The notes under the pieces were generated by a model. The model did not search any database. It was not told where the DNA came from and saw only the letters and a list, made by a program, of their open reading frames with translations. This document shows positions 1 to 8,529 of a stretch of DNA of 64,000 bases, piece after piece. A program made the translations under genes and the position numbers. The stretch is from assembly GCA_963675235.2 (NCBI GenBank), contig CAXXFU010000004.1, forward strand, positions 124,001 to 188,000. The letters are read 5' to 3'. This DNA is from JAHJQZ01 sp963675235 (GTDB taxonomy: Bacteria > Pseudomonadota > Alphaproteobacteria > Rhizobiales > Devosiaceae). How positions within the stretch are numbered: position 1 is the first letter of the stretch; every line of letters begins with the position of its first letter.

Positions 1-2
1 GA

Positions 3-677
3 CGGGTACTGATCGGTTTCGGCCTCGTCCTGCTGATGGTGTTCGGTTTCACCAATGCCGGCAAACTGATGCTGCAGCCGCTCGAGGCCCGCAATCAGCG
101 GCCGGCTACGTTTCCGACCGATGCAGCCGGCCTCATCGTCCTCGGCGGTGGCACCGTCAACGATGTTTCCAGTGCCCGCGAAGCCTATGAACTCGGCGAC
201 AGCGGCGACCGATTCGTCGAGGCGGCACGGCTGGCGCTGGCCCATCCCGAACTCCAGGTGCTGGTTGCTGGCGGCCGGGGCTCGCTTGTCGGTGGCGGCG
301 ATACCGATGCCAAGAGCACGGCGCGGCTGTTCGGTGCTTTCGGCCTCGATGGGTCGCGGTTCGCTTATGAAGACGCCTCGCGCAATACCTATGAGAACGC
401 CGTCAACTCGGCGGCATTGCTGAAACCGGTCTCTGGTGAGCGCTACGTGCTCATTACATCGGCCTCCCACATGCCGCGGGCCGTCGCACTCTTCGAGCGC
501 GCCGGATTCACCGTCGTGCCATGGCCGGTCGATTATCGTACAGAGGGGACCGAGAGCCTGTCGCTATCACCAGCCTACGCGGTCGGCAATCTCGACACTG
601 TCGGCGTGGCGTTTCGCGAATGGATCGGGCTGTTCGTCTATTGGGCCGTCGGTCGGATCGACAGCCCCCTGCCCTGA
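3..677 (+). CDS. YdcF family (DUF218) protein, 5' end outside window
   Basis: The frame is already open at base 3, before the first ATG at 36, and encodes a hydrophobic stretch (GFGLVLLMVFGF), so the gene starts upstream and an N-terminal membrane anchor is cut by the window edge. The rest matches the DUF218/YdcF family: LIVLGGGTVND opens the domain and a conserved SRNTYENA segment lies near residue 110 of the visible part. Relatives such as ElyC and SanA are membrane-anchored envelope proteins, but the substrate is generally unknown. A hairpin terminator follows the stop. The family call is firm; a precise role cannot be given. Confidence 0.8.
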   Translation, partial: RVLIGFGLVLLMVFGFTNAGKLMLQPLEARNQRPATFPTDAAGLIVLGGGTVNDVSSAREAYELGDSGDRFVEAARLALAHPELQVLVAGGRGSLVGGGDTDAKSTARLFGAFGLDGSRFAYEDASRNTYENAVNSAALLKPVSGERYVLITSASHMPRAVALFERAGFTVVPWPVDYRTEGTESLSLSPAYAVGNLDTVGVAFREWIGLFVYWAVGRIDSPLP

Positions 678-690
678 TCGAATAGACATG

Positions 691-719
691 AAAAAGACCG
701 GCACAGAGGCCGGCCTTTT
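691..719. terminator. bidirectional intrinsic terminator between ydcF-like gene and bioY
   Basis: Stem CCGGC (698-702) pairs with GCCGG (709-713). It extends through an A/C mismatch to G696-C715 and AAAA (692-695) with TTTT (716-719). A and T runs on both sides let it serve both converging genes. Confidence 0.7.
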
Positions 720-740
720 CCCTGGTTCTTTTAGTATCGT

Positions 741-1358
741 TCAGCCCTTGCGCGACTTGAGAAATTGCCAGCCACCGGCGATGGTCACCGCTGCCAGCGC
801 CATCTTCAGCCCGTCCCAGACCAGGAACGGTTTGACGGCGATGTCAAAAGCCGAGCCAAGGACATTGGCCTGATCGATCCAGGCGGCGCCGCCGGAAAGC
901 ATGACCAGCCAGGCAAAGCCGAAAACGAAGGATACGGCGTCGGCGGCAACCATGGTCAGCGCCAGCGGCACGATCTTGTGCGATAACCCGCGATCCGCGG
1001 CGGTGCCGATGATGAAGGCCATCGGCAGCCATCCGAGGATGAACCCGAAGGTCGGCGACAGGACATAGGCGGGTCCGGCGCCATTGGTGAAGACCGGCAG
1101 GCCGCTCAGGCCCTCGATCGTGTAGAGAAGAATGGTCGCAACCCCGAGGCGGGCGCCGAACGCGGCGGCGATCAACGCAACAGTCATCGACTGCAGCGTC
1201 GCCGGCACCGGAATGAACGGGATGCGTACATGCGCGGAGGCGGCCAGCAGCAGCGTGCCGAATACGACGATTGCGAGCGCGCCGGCAAGGCGCAGCGGCC
1301 GCGATTGCGCGCCGAAAGAGCCAAGAAGCGTGTTGGGGGTGGCATAGATGGTGGCCAT
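741..1358 (-). CDS. bioY: biotin transporter BioY
   Basis: A hydrophobic protein of about 205 residues with roughly six membrane spans. It carries the BioY family signatures IPFIPVPATLQSMT near residue 50 and a glycine-rich region (GLSGLPVF, AGPAYVLSPTFGF) that shapes the biotin pocket. BioY is the substrate-binding (S) component of an energy-coupling-factor transporter; in many alphaproteobacteria it works alone or with BioMN. No bioM or bioN is nearby. I chose the ATG at 1358 (MATIYATP) because an AAGGGA stands about 10 nt upstream; an in-frame ATG at 1382 would add eight residues. I saw no BioR-type palindrome in the 64-nt divergent spacer. Confidence 0.92.
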   Translation of the reverse strand: MATIYATPNTLLGSFGAQSRPLRLAGALAIVVFGTLLLAASAHVRIPFIPVPATLQSMTVALIAAAFGARLGVATILLYTIEGLSGLPVFTNGAGPAYVLSPTFGFILGWLPMAFIIGTAADRGLSHKIVPLALTMVAADAVSFVFGFAWLVMLSGGAAWIDQANVLGSAFDIAVKPFLVWDGLKMALAAVTIAGGWQFLKSRKG

Positions 1359-1422
1359 GTGCTTACGGTCCCTTGATCCCATACGAAGTCAGAACTGATA
1401 ACCGCACCAAGCCGGGAACTCA

Positions 1423-2340
1423 ATGGCCTCCACCACGCCGAGCCTCGTTTTCGACCGCGACTTCAGCCCGAATATCGGTGTGCCCGCCGAGGTCGCACCG
1501 GACATTTCCCGCGTCACCGCGCCAAATGCCGGCGCCTATACATTCACCGGCACGAACTCCTTCGTCATCGGCAGAGAACCGGTCTTTGTCGTCGATGTCG
1601 GCCCCGACGATCCCGATCATCTCGAGGCACTGGTGCGGGCGATCGGTGGACGCAAGGTCGAAGCCTTGCTGCTTACCCATACCCATAAGGACCACTCCGC
1701 TCTGGCGCACAAGGCGGCGGAGGCGTTCCAGGCACCGATCTGGTTCGGCGGGCCGCACCGCCGCTCGCGGTCTCTGAAATTCCTCGAGACAGATCCGCTC
1801 GAAGCCTCCTGCGACTGGGTGCTCAGGCCCGACCGTGTGCTGGTTGACGGCGACGAGCTTGCCCTTGGCGATATGCGGATCAGCGTGGTCGCGACACCCG
1901 GCCATTGTGCCAACCACATCGCCTTCGGCTTTGCCGGAACGCCCTATCTTTTGAGCGGCGATCACGTCATGGGCTGGAACTCGACTTTGGTAGCTGTGCC
2001 CGACGGATCGATGCGTGACTATCTCGCCTCGCTCGACAAGCTCATCGCCCTCGATTTCACCACCTACCTGCCGGCCCATGGCGGTGCGATCAGCAACGGC
2101 CCGGACTATGCGAGGGCCCTGTTGGCGCATCGGGGCCTGCGCAACGCCCAGATCCTCGACCTTGTCGGCAAGAGTCCGAAAACCCCGGACGCCCTCTTGC
2201 GAGCGATCTATCCCGACCTTCCGGCCGAAAACCGCTTCGCCGCACGGCTGACCCTTGCCGCCCATATCGAATACCTGGTCGAAACCGGGGCCGTCCGCAC
2301 GAGGTTCGGATTTCGCGGACGCGAGGTGGCCAGGGTCTAG
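1423..2340 (+). CDS. MBL-fold metallo-hydrolase (LACTB2-like)
   Basis: A 305-residue metallo-beta-lactamase-fold protein. The zinc motif HxHxDH is HTHKDH at residues 86-91, with further likely ligands in TPGHCANH and SGDHVMGW. The C-terminal 70 residues resemble the small winged-helix tail found in LACTB2/BLACT-type nucleases and thioesterase-like hydrolases. The substrate cannot be told from sequence. It starts divergently from bioY and its last 4 nt overlap the convergent DUF1499 gene. Confidence 0.85.
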   Translation: MASTTPSLVFDRDFSPNIGVPAEVAPDISRVTAPNAGAYTFTGTNSFVIGREPVFVVDVGPDDPDHLEALVRAIGGRKVEALLLTHTHKDHSALAHKAAEAFQAPIWFGGPHRRSRSLKFLETDPLEASCDWVLRPDRVLVDGDELALGDMRISVVATPGHCANHIAFGFAGTPYLLSGDHVMGWNSTLVAVPDGSMRDYLASLDKLIALDFTTYLPAHGGAISNGPDYARALLAHRGLRNAQILDLVGKSPKTPDALLRAIYPDLPAENRFAARLTLAAHIEYLVETGAVRTRFGFRGREVARV

Positions 2341-3140
2341 CCCTCGTCGGCATCCGTTTCCCTGTTCGGATCGTCGGGCGTCGGCACCTCTCCGATCGGT
2401 CCCTGGCGTTCGGCCTCGAGAACGGCCTGATCGAGCCCGGCCAGGAACGCCTCGATGCGGCGGCCATTGGCGCCGAGATCATCGAGACCGAAAAGCGATG
2501 CCGAACGCATCGAGACGACAGTGCCGGAAGCGGCCCAGCCAATGCGGAGCGCCACCTCGTCTCGATAGCCGAACCAGGTCGTGACGAGCGCGTTAATGCG
2601 TCCGGCGCCGTCAGGACCCACCGGCTCGCGCCGGAAACGGATTTCCCAGCCCTGCGCCGCTACGAGCCCGGCAACAAGGGAAAACACCTTGTCCGGCGGC
2701 AATGTATAGCTGCGCGCAACCGCAGTCGGAAAAGCCTTGGCCCTGGCGTCCTGCGCCAAAGGCGGCTCGGAATCATCAGCTTCGATGACGAGATCGGGCG
2801 TTTCGCCAGTCGTCGCCACGTCGCTGGTCGCAGGATATTGCGTCGCCCAATAGGCAGCGATCCCGAGCGGAGACACCAGGACGAGCCCGAGGATCAGCGC
2901 CTGCAATGCCTTGTCCCAGCCGCGAAAGCCGGTCTGCCACAGCCGGACAAGAGCAACCAGGCCGGTCAGGATGGCCAGCAGCGCCAGCACCAGCCCAATC
3001 CCGAACAGCAGAGTGAAGGTGTCGCCGGCAACCATGCGCTCGCGATGCATGAAAATGGGGATGATCTCGAAGGGCAACGCCAGCGACGCCAGCCGTCGCG
3101 CCCATATGGCCCAGCGCGAAGTGCGGATCGGAATGCGCAT
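2337..3140 (-). CDS. DUF1499 domain-containing membrane protein
   Basis: A protein of about 267 residues with two N-terminal hydrophobic segments (FTLLFGIGLVLALLAILTGL and LQALILGLVLVSPLGIAAYW) and a C-terminal soluble domain typical of DUF1499, including FGYRDEVALRIGW and SMRSASLFGLDDLGANGRR. The ATG at 3140 is preferred over one at 3188 because a good AGGAG lies 8 nt ahead of it. The biochemical role of DUF1499 is unknown. It converges on the MBL-fold gene. Confidence 0.8.
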   Translation of the reverse strand: MRIPIRTSRWAIWARRLASLALPFEIIPIFMHRERMVAGDTFTLLFGIGLVLALLAILTGLVALVRLWQTGFRGWDKALQALILGLVLVSPLGIAAYWATQYPATSDVATTGETPDLVIEADDSEPPLAQDARAKAFPTAVARSYTLPPDKVFSLVAGLVAAQGWEIRFRREPVGPDGAGRINALVTTWFGYRDEVALRIGWAASGTVVSMRSASLFGLDDLGANGRRIEAFLAGLDQAVLEAERQGPIGEVPTPDDPNRETDADEG

Positions 3141-3257
3141 GAACGAGACTCCTGAAGCGGGACGTGTCCGCGGCAGGGCAGCGATCACCCTGTCGGTTCG
3201 AACACGCGACCACGCGCAGCTTAGGCCATGTGATTTGATTCGATCAAAGTGGGTGGC

Positions 3258-4430
3258 CTAGCGCAGGCTGTCCGAGGCGTCGGCTCCACCACTGATTTTG
3301 CGCTGACGGCACATAGTCTTGATTGTCTCCCACTCGAAATCGGAGAAAGCTTTGCCGGTGACCGGCACATCGGCCGAGAGCTGCCGAAGGTTCTGCTTGC
3401 GCTCGGCGGTGAGTGGGTGGCTCGACAGCAGCGCCAGCACCGCCGCGCCGGAATCGTCTTCGGCGACGCGCTGCAATAGCGTGCCGAGCGCTGTCGGATC
3501 GTAACCGAGTCGGCGTGCGGCATCGGCGGCGAACACGTCCGCCTCGGTTTCGGCCTGGCGCGAGTTGTGGGCATCGATGATCATCGCGCCGAGACCCCCG
3601 GCGACAGACAGCCCGGTCATGTCGCCGAGTATGAAACCGATGATCAGGCCAGTCCCCGCCGCGGTCACGATGTTCTGCATGGCATGCCGATGCACGACAT
3701 GGCCGATCTCGTGCGCAATGACGCCGGCAAACTCGTCACGATCCTCAGTCTCTTCCAGCAGCGCCGAGGTGTAGTAGATGCGCCCGCCGGGTATGGCGAA
3801 GGCATTGGGGACATCGGACTGGCCGACCATCACCTCGACGGGAAAGGGCGAGGACTGACCATCCAGCACGCGTTCGACGAATCGGGAGATGGCCAGATTG
3901 GCCGCAGATTGTGGCGCGATGTTGCAGGCCCGCATGCGTTGGCCATCGCCGAGCGCCTGTTCGATCTGCGTTGCTGCCGTATGTCCGAGTTCCGTCTCCC
4001 ATTCTGCCGGCATCACGGCGGTGATCGGACCGGCAGCGAGGGGAATGCCCCAGACATAGGCCGCCACCACTCCGGCCAGCAAGGCGGTCGAGCCGGCAAG
4101 AAGCCCTGCCTGCCTGCCGCGCTGACGGTGCCTTTGTCGGGCCAGGGCCGGCATCAGACGCTCGGCCTCGGCGATCTCCTCGTCTTCGAACAGCACCAGC
4201 CGGGCGCCGAGCGGGGCACTGGTGGCGCTGAGCCGCATGATGCCCTTGCGCGCCGGCTTTCGAACCAGTTCCGCAGCCGGCCAATGCGCCAGGTGCGCGC
4301 CGCTCGCCGCGTCGATGATCGTCCATGTGCCGTCTTCCGGCATTCCGGTCAAATGGGCCGAGACATCGTGGCTTTGCGCCCATTCGCCATCGAGAAAATA
4401 CCCGGTGATCATCTCAATACGCTCCAACAT
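3258..4430 (-). CDS. M48 family zinc metallopeptidase
   Basis: A 390-residue protein with a cytoplasmic-looking N-terminal domain, one transmembrane segment (AGLLAGSTALLAGVVAAYVW, near residue 115) and a C-terminal M48 peptidase. The zinc site is HEIGH in AHEIGHVVHRHA, and the third ligand is probably the glutamate in RQAETEADVFA. Preceding NAFAIPGGRIYY is also typical. M48 proteases of the HtpX/YggG/BepA type act in envelope protein quality control. The start overlaps the DUF898 gene by 17 nt, so the two are probably translationally coupled; an ATG at 4412 is an alternative start. Confidence 0.88.
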   Translation of the reverse strand: MLERIEMITGYFLDGEWAQSHDVSAHLTGMPEDGTWTIIDAASGAHLAHWPAAELVRKPARKGIMRLSATSAPLGARLVLFEDEEIAEAERLMPALARQRHRQRGRQAGLLAGSTALLAGVVAAYVWGIPLAAGPITAVMPAEWETELGHTAATQIEQALGDGQRMRACNIAPQSAANLAISRFVERVLDGQSSPFPVEVMVGQSDVPNAFAIPGGRIYYTSALLEETEDRDEFAGVIAHEIGHVVHRHAMQNIVTAAGTGLIIGFILGDMTGLSVAGGLGAMIIDAHNSRQAETEADVFAADAARRLGYDPTALGTLLQRVAEDDSGAAVLALLSSHPLTAERKQNLRQLSADVPVTGKAFSDFEWETIKTMCRQRKISGGADASDSLR

Positions 4431-5700
4431 TCAGAGCGTCGGCCAGGCCTTCGCCGGCAAGCGGTGATTCGGTTCCGGCCGCCCGCACCGTATCGAGGGC
4501 TTCGATATTGGTGATCTGGGCACCACGCGCGGCGATCTTCCAGTAGCCGACCGCCAGCACAAGTTCGGATAGCAGGTTCCAAAGACCGAGAAACCCGAGA
4601 TAGAAGGCGATCAATACGATGAAGGCCGACGACCCCATGTGCATCAGACGTGCGAGATCCTCCGAGGTGCCGGCGCCGCCGATCATTTCGAGACCCGCCG
4701 TCATACCGCCAACGACAACCAGAGCAACGATCGAGAAAACCCCGATGAAGACACAGAGCAGTAGCACATAGGTCAGGTGCTGCAGCGCAATCGCCACGGC
4801 GCTGATGCGCACCTTCAGTCCGGCCTCGCCAATGCCGACACTGGAGAAGAAGCGCGAGTCGATCCGGGTGGTGACGAAAATCCAGGCGATGTAGCCGACG
4901 AAGGCAACCAGCAGCGTCAGCCCGGCGACGCTGGCAATATAGGCATCGTGATCGCCGCCGCCGGTTTCGAGCCGGTAGAACTGCCAACCCGAAAACGCAA
5001 GGAGCGCTGCAACCAGCATGTAGGCGCTGTAGAACGGTCCGGCGATGGTCCGCACCCGGCCGGAAAAAGCAAAGCGCCGGTCGCCGTACCAGGTGTTGCC
5101 GATACGATAGGCCCAAAGGCTCCTGGCCATGAACGGATAGGCGAGCCCGAGCGTCAAGATGGTGACGATCGTCCACACGAAGCGCTTGAAGGCGTAGACC
5201 CAGGCGTTGCCCGATTGCTGGAAGCGGATGCCCCGCCACAACGTGCGCGATAGTCTGAAACGCCGCGAGCGATAGCCGGCATAGCCCATGAAGAACCAGA
5301 ACAGCGGCAACAGGATCATGTAGGTCAGCCCCGACAGGTCCGGCAGGCGAACCGTGACATAGAACAGGGCGACATAGATCGGCAGGAAGATCAGCACCGC
5401 CATGAGGAAGCCGACCAGCAATTGCGCAGGTGTGCCGGTATATTCGAGCGCATCGCCCTCGATATCGGTGTGGCCCCAGTAGAACTGGCGTTTGCGCGTC
5501 ACCAGCCAGAACCGGTAGAGCCCGAGCGTTGGCAGCAGCAGTACCAGGCCTGACAAAAGGATGCCGAGAAACGGCCGGCGCTTGCCGACAAAGCTCACCG
5601 GAGCGGTACGGATCGGGGGCGGCGGCGCTTCGTCCGGCATGGCGGGGCGCGGCGCCATTGGCGGCGCCTGCCAGGGAGACGATGCGGCAGCGTCTGTCAT
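4414..5700 (-). CDS. DUF898 (YjgN family) integral membrane protein
   Basis: A 428-residue polytopic membrane protein with a proline-rich N-terminus and about eight hydrophobic spans. Family hallmarks are LGLYRFWLVTRKRQFYWGHT near residue 65 and the later repeat LTLGLAYPFMARSLWAYRIGNTW. Its function is unknown, but it is repeatedly found next to M48 proteases, as here. The start ATGA overlaps the stop of the PdxH-like gene by 4 nt, giving a three-gene leftward operon of PdxH-like protein, DUF898 and M48. Confidence 0.85.
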   Translation of the reverse strand: MTDAAASSPWQAPPMAPRPAMPDEAPPPPIRTAPVSFVGKRRPFLGILLSGLVLLLPTLGLYRFWLVTRKRQFYWGHTDIEGDALEYTGTPAQLLVGFLMAVLIFLPIYVALFYVTVRLPDLSGLTYMILLPLFWFFMGYAGYRSRRFRLSRTLWRGIRFQQSGNAWVYAFKRFVWTIVTILTLGLAYPFMARSLWAYRIGNTWYGDRRFAFSGRVRTIAGPFYSAYMLVAALLAFSGWQFYRLETGGGDHDAYIASVAGLTLLVAFVGYIAWIFVTTRIDSRFFSSVGIGEAGLKVRISAVAIALQHLTYVLLLCVFIGVFSIVALVVVGGMTAGLEMIGGAGTSEDLARLMHMGSSAFIVLIAFYLGFLGLWNLLSELVLAVGYWKIAARGAQITNIEALDTVRAAGTESPLAGEGLADALNVGAY

Positions 5701-6317
5701 GGATTGAGCCGCTGGCGCGTCCAGGCGTCGCCGGTGCGGGTGAAGCGGACGCGGTTGTGCAGGCGGAATTCGCCCGATTGCCAGAATTCCCAGACAATTG
5801 GCTTCAGCCGGTAGCCGGTCCAGTGGTCCGGCCGCGGGATTTCATTGTTGTCATATTCGGCTTCGAGCTTTTCCACCCGGCTCATCAGTTCCCGCCTGTT
5901 CTTCAGCGGCTGCGACTGATGCGAGGCATGTGCGCTTATCTTGGCGCCATGCGGACGGGTACGGAAATGGGCATCGGCTTCCTCGACGGAAACCTGTTCA
6001 ACAACCCCGCGCATCCGTACCTGCCGGAACCGGCTCTTCCAGTGGAAGACCAACGCCGCGCGCGGATTTTCCGCGAGCTGCATGCCCTTCATCGAATCGG
6101 AATTGGAAAAGAACACGATGCCCTCGGGCGTATGCCTGCTCATCCAGACCGTTCGTGCGTCGGGCATGCCCGACGGATCGACTGTCGCCAGCACCATAGC
6201 GTTGGCGTCGTTCGGCTCTCGCCCCCGCGCTTCCGAGTACCATTCTTCGAACAGTTCGAACGGGTCTATCGGATCAGTGTCGGTATCGTCGAACAGACGC
6301 GGTCCCAATGCCTGCAT
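5697..6317 (-). CDS. PdxH-like protein, divergent paralog lacking PLP-contact residues
   Basis: 206 residues with the whole pyridoxamine-5'-phosphate oxidase split-barrel and the usual C-terminal domain (FWQSGEFRLHNR). The FMN-binding core is recognisable (FHWKSRFRQVRMRG). Residues that hold the PNP/PLP substrate in E. coli PdxH are changed, however. The lysine of RxVLLK is serine (RTVWMS), and the Y-x3-R-x3-S set reads H-x3-R-x3-A (HFRTRPHGA). A second copy at 56099-56719 keeps all of these. This one may therefore use another substrate, although annotation pipelines will probably call it pdxH. It leads the operon with DUF898 and M48 and is divergent from dnaJ. Confidence 0.8.
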   Translation of the reverse strand: MQALGPRLFDDTDTDPIDPFELFEEWYSEARGREPNDANAMVLATVDPSGMPDARTVWMSRHTPEGIVFFSNSDSMKGMQLAENPRAALVFHWKSRFRQVRMRGVVEQVSVEEADAHFRTRPHGAKISAHASHQSQPLKNRRELMSRVEKLEAEYDNNEIPRPDHWTGYRLKPIVWEFWQSGEFRLHNRVRFTRTGDAWTRQRLNP

Positions 6318-6423
6318 GAAAGCTTCCCTCCGCCGCTATTTCTGGACAAGCCGCATCCTCCTCTCCATATATGCCGCTGTGCAGTTAACGAAGCAACCGT
6401 CCGACACCTAGCATCGAGGAGCC

Positions 6424-7356
6424 ATGCGCGACCCTTATGCCGTACTCGGAGTGGCGCGGTCGGCAAGCGAGAAGGACGTCAAGTCGGCCTATCGCAAGCT
6501 GGCCAAGCAGTACCACCCCGACCAGAACAAGACTGACCCCAACGCCCAGGCCAAATTCGCCGAGGTGACGGCTGCCTATGATCTTTTGGGCGACAAGGAC
6601 AAGCGCGCGCGCTTCGACCGCGGCGAGATTGACGCTGAAGGCAACCCTAAGTTCGCCGGCTATGATTTCGGCGGGGCGCGCGGCGGCGGTCCGCGCCCGG
6701 GCAGCGGCGCCTTCAATGCCGAGGACATTCTTAAGGAATTCATGTCCGGGTTTGGCGGACCCGGCGGTGGCCGGCGTCCCGACATGGGCGGCGGCTGGGA
6801 TCCGTTCACCGGCGCCCGTGCCGGCGGCGGTGGCGGACGCACGCAGAAGGGCCACGACGTTCAGGTGACGGCAGAAGTGCCGCTGGAGGACGCACACAAG
6901 GGCAGCACCACCACCATTCGCCTGTCAAGCGGCCGGACGCTGTCGGTAAAGCTGCCGGCGGGCGTGCAGGAAGGCCAGCAGATCCGCCTCAAGGGCCAGG
7001 GCCAGCCATCTTTGAGGGGCGGAGAGCCCGGCGATGCCATCATCACTGTGAAATTCGCCCAGCACCGCCAGTTCCGGCTCGACGGCAATGATCTTCGCGT
7101 CGACCTGCCGGTGACGCTCTACGACGCGGTTCTGGGCGGCAAGGTGCGAGTCCCGACACTTGATGGCGAGGTCGATCTCAATCTGCCGGCCGGACCGGAC
7201 ACCTCCAAGTCTCTGCGTCTCAAGGGCAAGGGCTTCCAGGGCAAGGGCGACCTCTATGTCGGCTTGCGCATTGTCCTGCCCAAGGGTGGCGACGCCGACC
7301 TCGAAAGCCTGATGCGTTTCTGGCGCGACCAGAAGCCCTACAAGGCGCGGGACTGA
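6424..7356 (+). CDS. DnaJ C-terminal domain co-chaperone (CbpA type)
   Basis: 310 residues. A J domain occupies residues 1-65, with the HPD motif in KQYHPDQNK; it stimulates DnaK ATPase. A glycine-rich linker follows (about 75-135), then two beta-barrel peptide-binding domains (VQVTAEVPLEDAHKG and the second starting near FRLDGNDLRVDLPVTLYDA). There is no CxxCxGxG zinc finger, which makes it a type II, CbpA-like co-chaperone rather than DnaJ proper. It is transcribed divergently from the PdxH-like operon. Confidence 0.88.
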   Translation: MRDPYAVLGVARSASEKDVKSAYRKLAKQYHPDQNKTDPNAQAKFAEVTAAYDLLGDKDKRARFDRGEIDAEGNPKFAGYDFGGARGGGPRPGSGAFNAEDILKEFMSGFGGPGGGRRPDMGGGWDPFTGARAGGGGGRTQKGHDVQVTAEVPLEDAHKGSTTTIRLSSGRTLSVKLPAGVQEGQQIRLKGQGQPSLRGGEPGDAIITVKFAQHRQFRLDGNDLRVDLPVTLYDAVLGGKVRVPTLDGEVDLNLPAGPDTSKSLRLKGKGFQGKGDLYVGLRIVLPKGGDADLESLMRFWRDQKPYKARD

Positions 7357-7410
7357 GCATTCGCTATCTGAAGACCAGGGGCGTGGGTCCTTGCTCAATC
7401 CAGACTCAAA

Positions 7411-7515
7411 GCGCCCTAGAGTGTTTTCAAGAAGTGTGGACGCCACTTTTCTGGCTGGAAAACACGACAACTCAAGGACTTGGAGCAAGCGTTTTGATTC
7501 TACCAAAACGTGAAG
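7411..7515. repeat. composite palindromic intergenic element
   Basis: Three nested or adjacent inverted repeats fill the gap between the converging dnaJ-like and sua5 genes. GTGTTTTC (7421-7428) pairs with GAAAACAC (7458-7465). Within it AAGTG (7432-7436) pairs with CACTT (7444-7448). CGTTTTG (7490-7496) pairs with CAAAACG (7504-7510). The edges, GCGCCCTAGA and AGCGCTCTAG, also echo each other. The right half looks like the dispersed AGCGCTTCACGTTTTG-type element of many Rhizobiales genomes; that identity is from memory. Confidence 0.55.
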
Positions 7516-7519
7516 CGCT

Positions 7520-8470
7520 CTAGTCGCGCGCCGCAGCCCGCGTCAGCCGGTCGTTGATCGCCTCGCCAAGCCCGGTTTCAGGAATGGGGGCAACGCCGAT
7601 TTCCGCGACGCCCGAAGCATCGAGTTCGCGCAGCATGGCGAACAGATTGCGGGCCGCCTCGGCAAGGTCGCCCGTTGGCGACAGGTTGCGCATCGGGCCG
7701 GTAGTTTCCGGCATCTCCCCGAAGCCGAGATAGGCCATTCCGGCTTCGGGATGGCTGACCTCGAGATAGAGCCGGGCGCGCGGGGCATAGTGCCGGGCAA
7801 GCATGCCCGGCGCCGCGATCGCATCGCCCTCGCGGGCCCGCGACACCTTGAAACCGAGCACCTGCTCGATATCGTCATGGGCAATGGCCCCGGCGCGAAG
7901 CTGAACGCCGCCGCCGTCGCGACAGGCGACAATTGTTGACTCAACCCCGGCAGCGCAGATGCCGCCGTCGAGCACGGGCACCACGCCGTCATAATCGGCA
8001 ATGACCTGTTCGGCCCGCGTCGGCGACAAACGTCCGGACGGATTGGCCGAAGGCGCCGCCAGCGGACGCCCGACCGTTGCGATCAGTTCGCGCGCCATCT
8101 CGTGCGCCGGCATGCGAACCGCCAGTGTGTCGAGTCCGGCAGTGACGAGATCGGCGACCGCCGCCCCGTCTCGCAGCGGCAGCACCAGCGTCAGCGGTCC
8201 CGGCCAGAAGGCCTCGGCGAGCTTTTGTGCCGCCGCATCGAACACGACCAGCGCCTCGGCCATCTCGCGCGTTGCACAATGCACGATAAGCGGATTGAAG
8301 CGCGGCCTGCCCTTGGTCTCGTAGATCTTCAGAACCGCGTCGGCATTGCGCGCGTCGGCGCCAAGTCCGTAGACGGTCTCGGTGGCAAATGCGCACACAC
8401 CGCCGTTTTTGAGTATCTCGGCAGCCTGTTTGAGATCGACCAGCGCGTTGGCAGGCGATAGCGTGTTCAT
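7520..8470 (-). CDS. L-threonylcarbamoyladenylate synthase, long form
   Basis: 316 residues. The N-terminal YrdC/TsaC domain (about 1-205) makes threonylcarbamoyl-AMP from threonine, bicarbonate and ATP for the t6A37 modification of ANN-decoding tRNAs. Signatures are FATETVYGLGADA near residue 28, KGRPRFNPLIVH near 53, and APSANPSGRLSPT near 140. The C-terminal Sua5 domain follows the linker containing APGMLARHYAPRA, so this is the long Sua5 form. It runs leftward on its own, with the palindromic element just beyond its stop. Confidence 0.92.
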   Translation of the reverse strand: MNTLSPANALVDLKQAAEILKNGGVCAFATETVYGLGADARNADAVLKIYETKGRPRFNPLIVHCATREMAEALVVFDAAAQKLAEAFWPGPLTLVLPLRDGAAVADLVTAGLDTLAVRMPAHEMARELIATVGRPLAAPSANPSGRLSPTRAEQVIADYDGVVPVLDGGICAAGVESTIVACRDGGGVQLRAGAIAHDDIEQVLGFKVSRAREGDAIAAPGMLARHYAPRARLYLEVSHPEAGMAYLGFGEMPETTGPMRNLSPTGDLAEAARNLFAMLRELDASGVAEIGVAPIPETGLGEAINDRLTRAAARD

Positions 8471-8529
8471 GGTGTTCGTTTGACAAGGCCTTCGCCGCGC
8501 GTCAAGAAAAGCTTCGGAGGAACGCGGTT

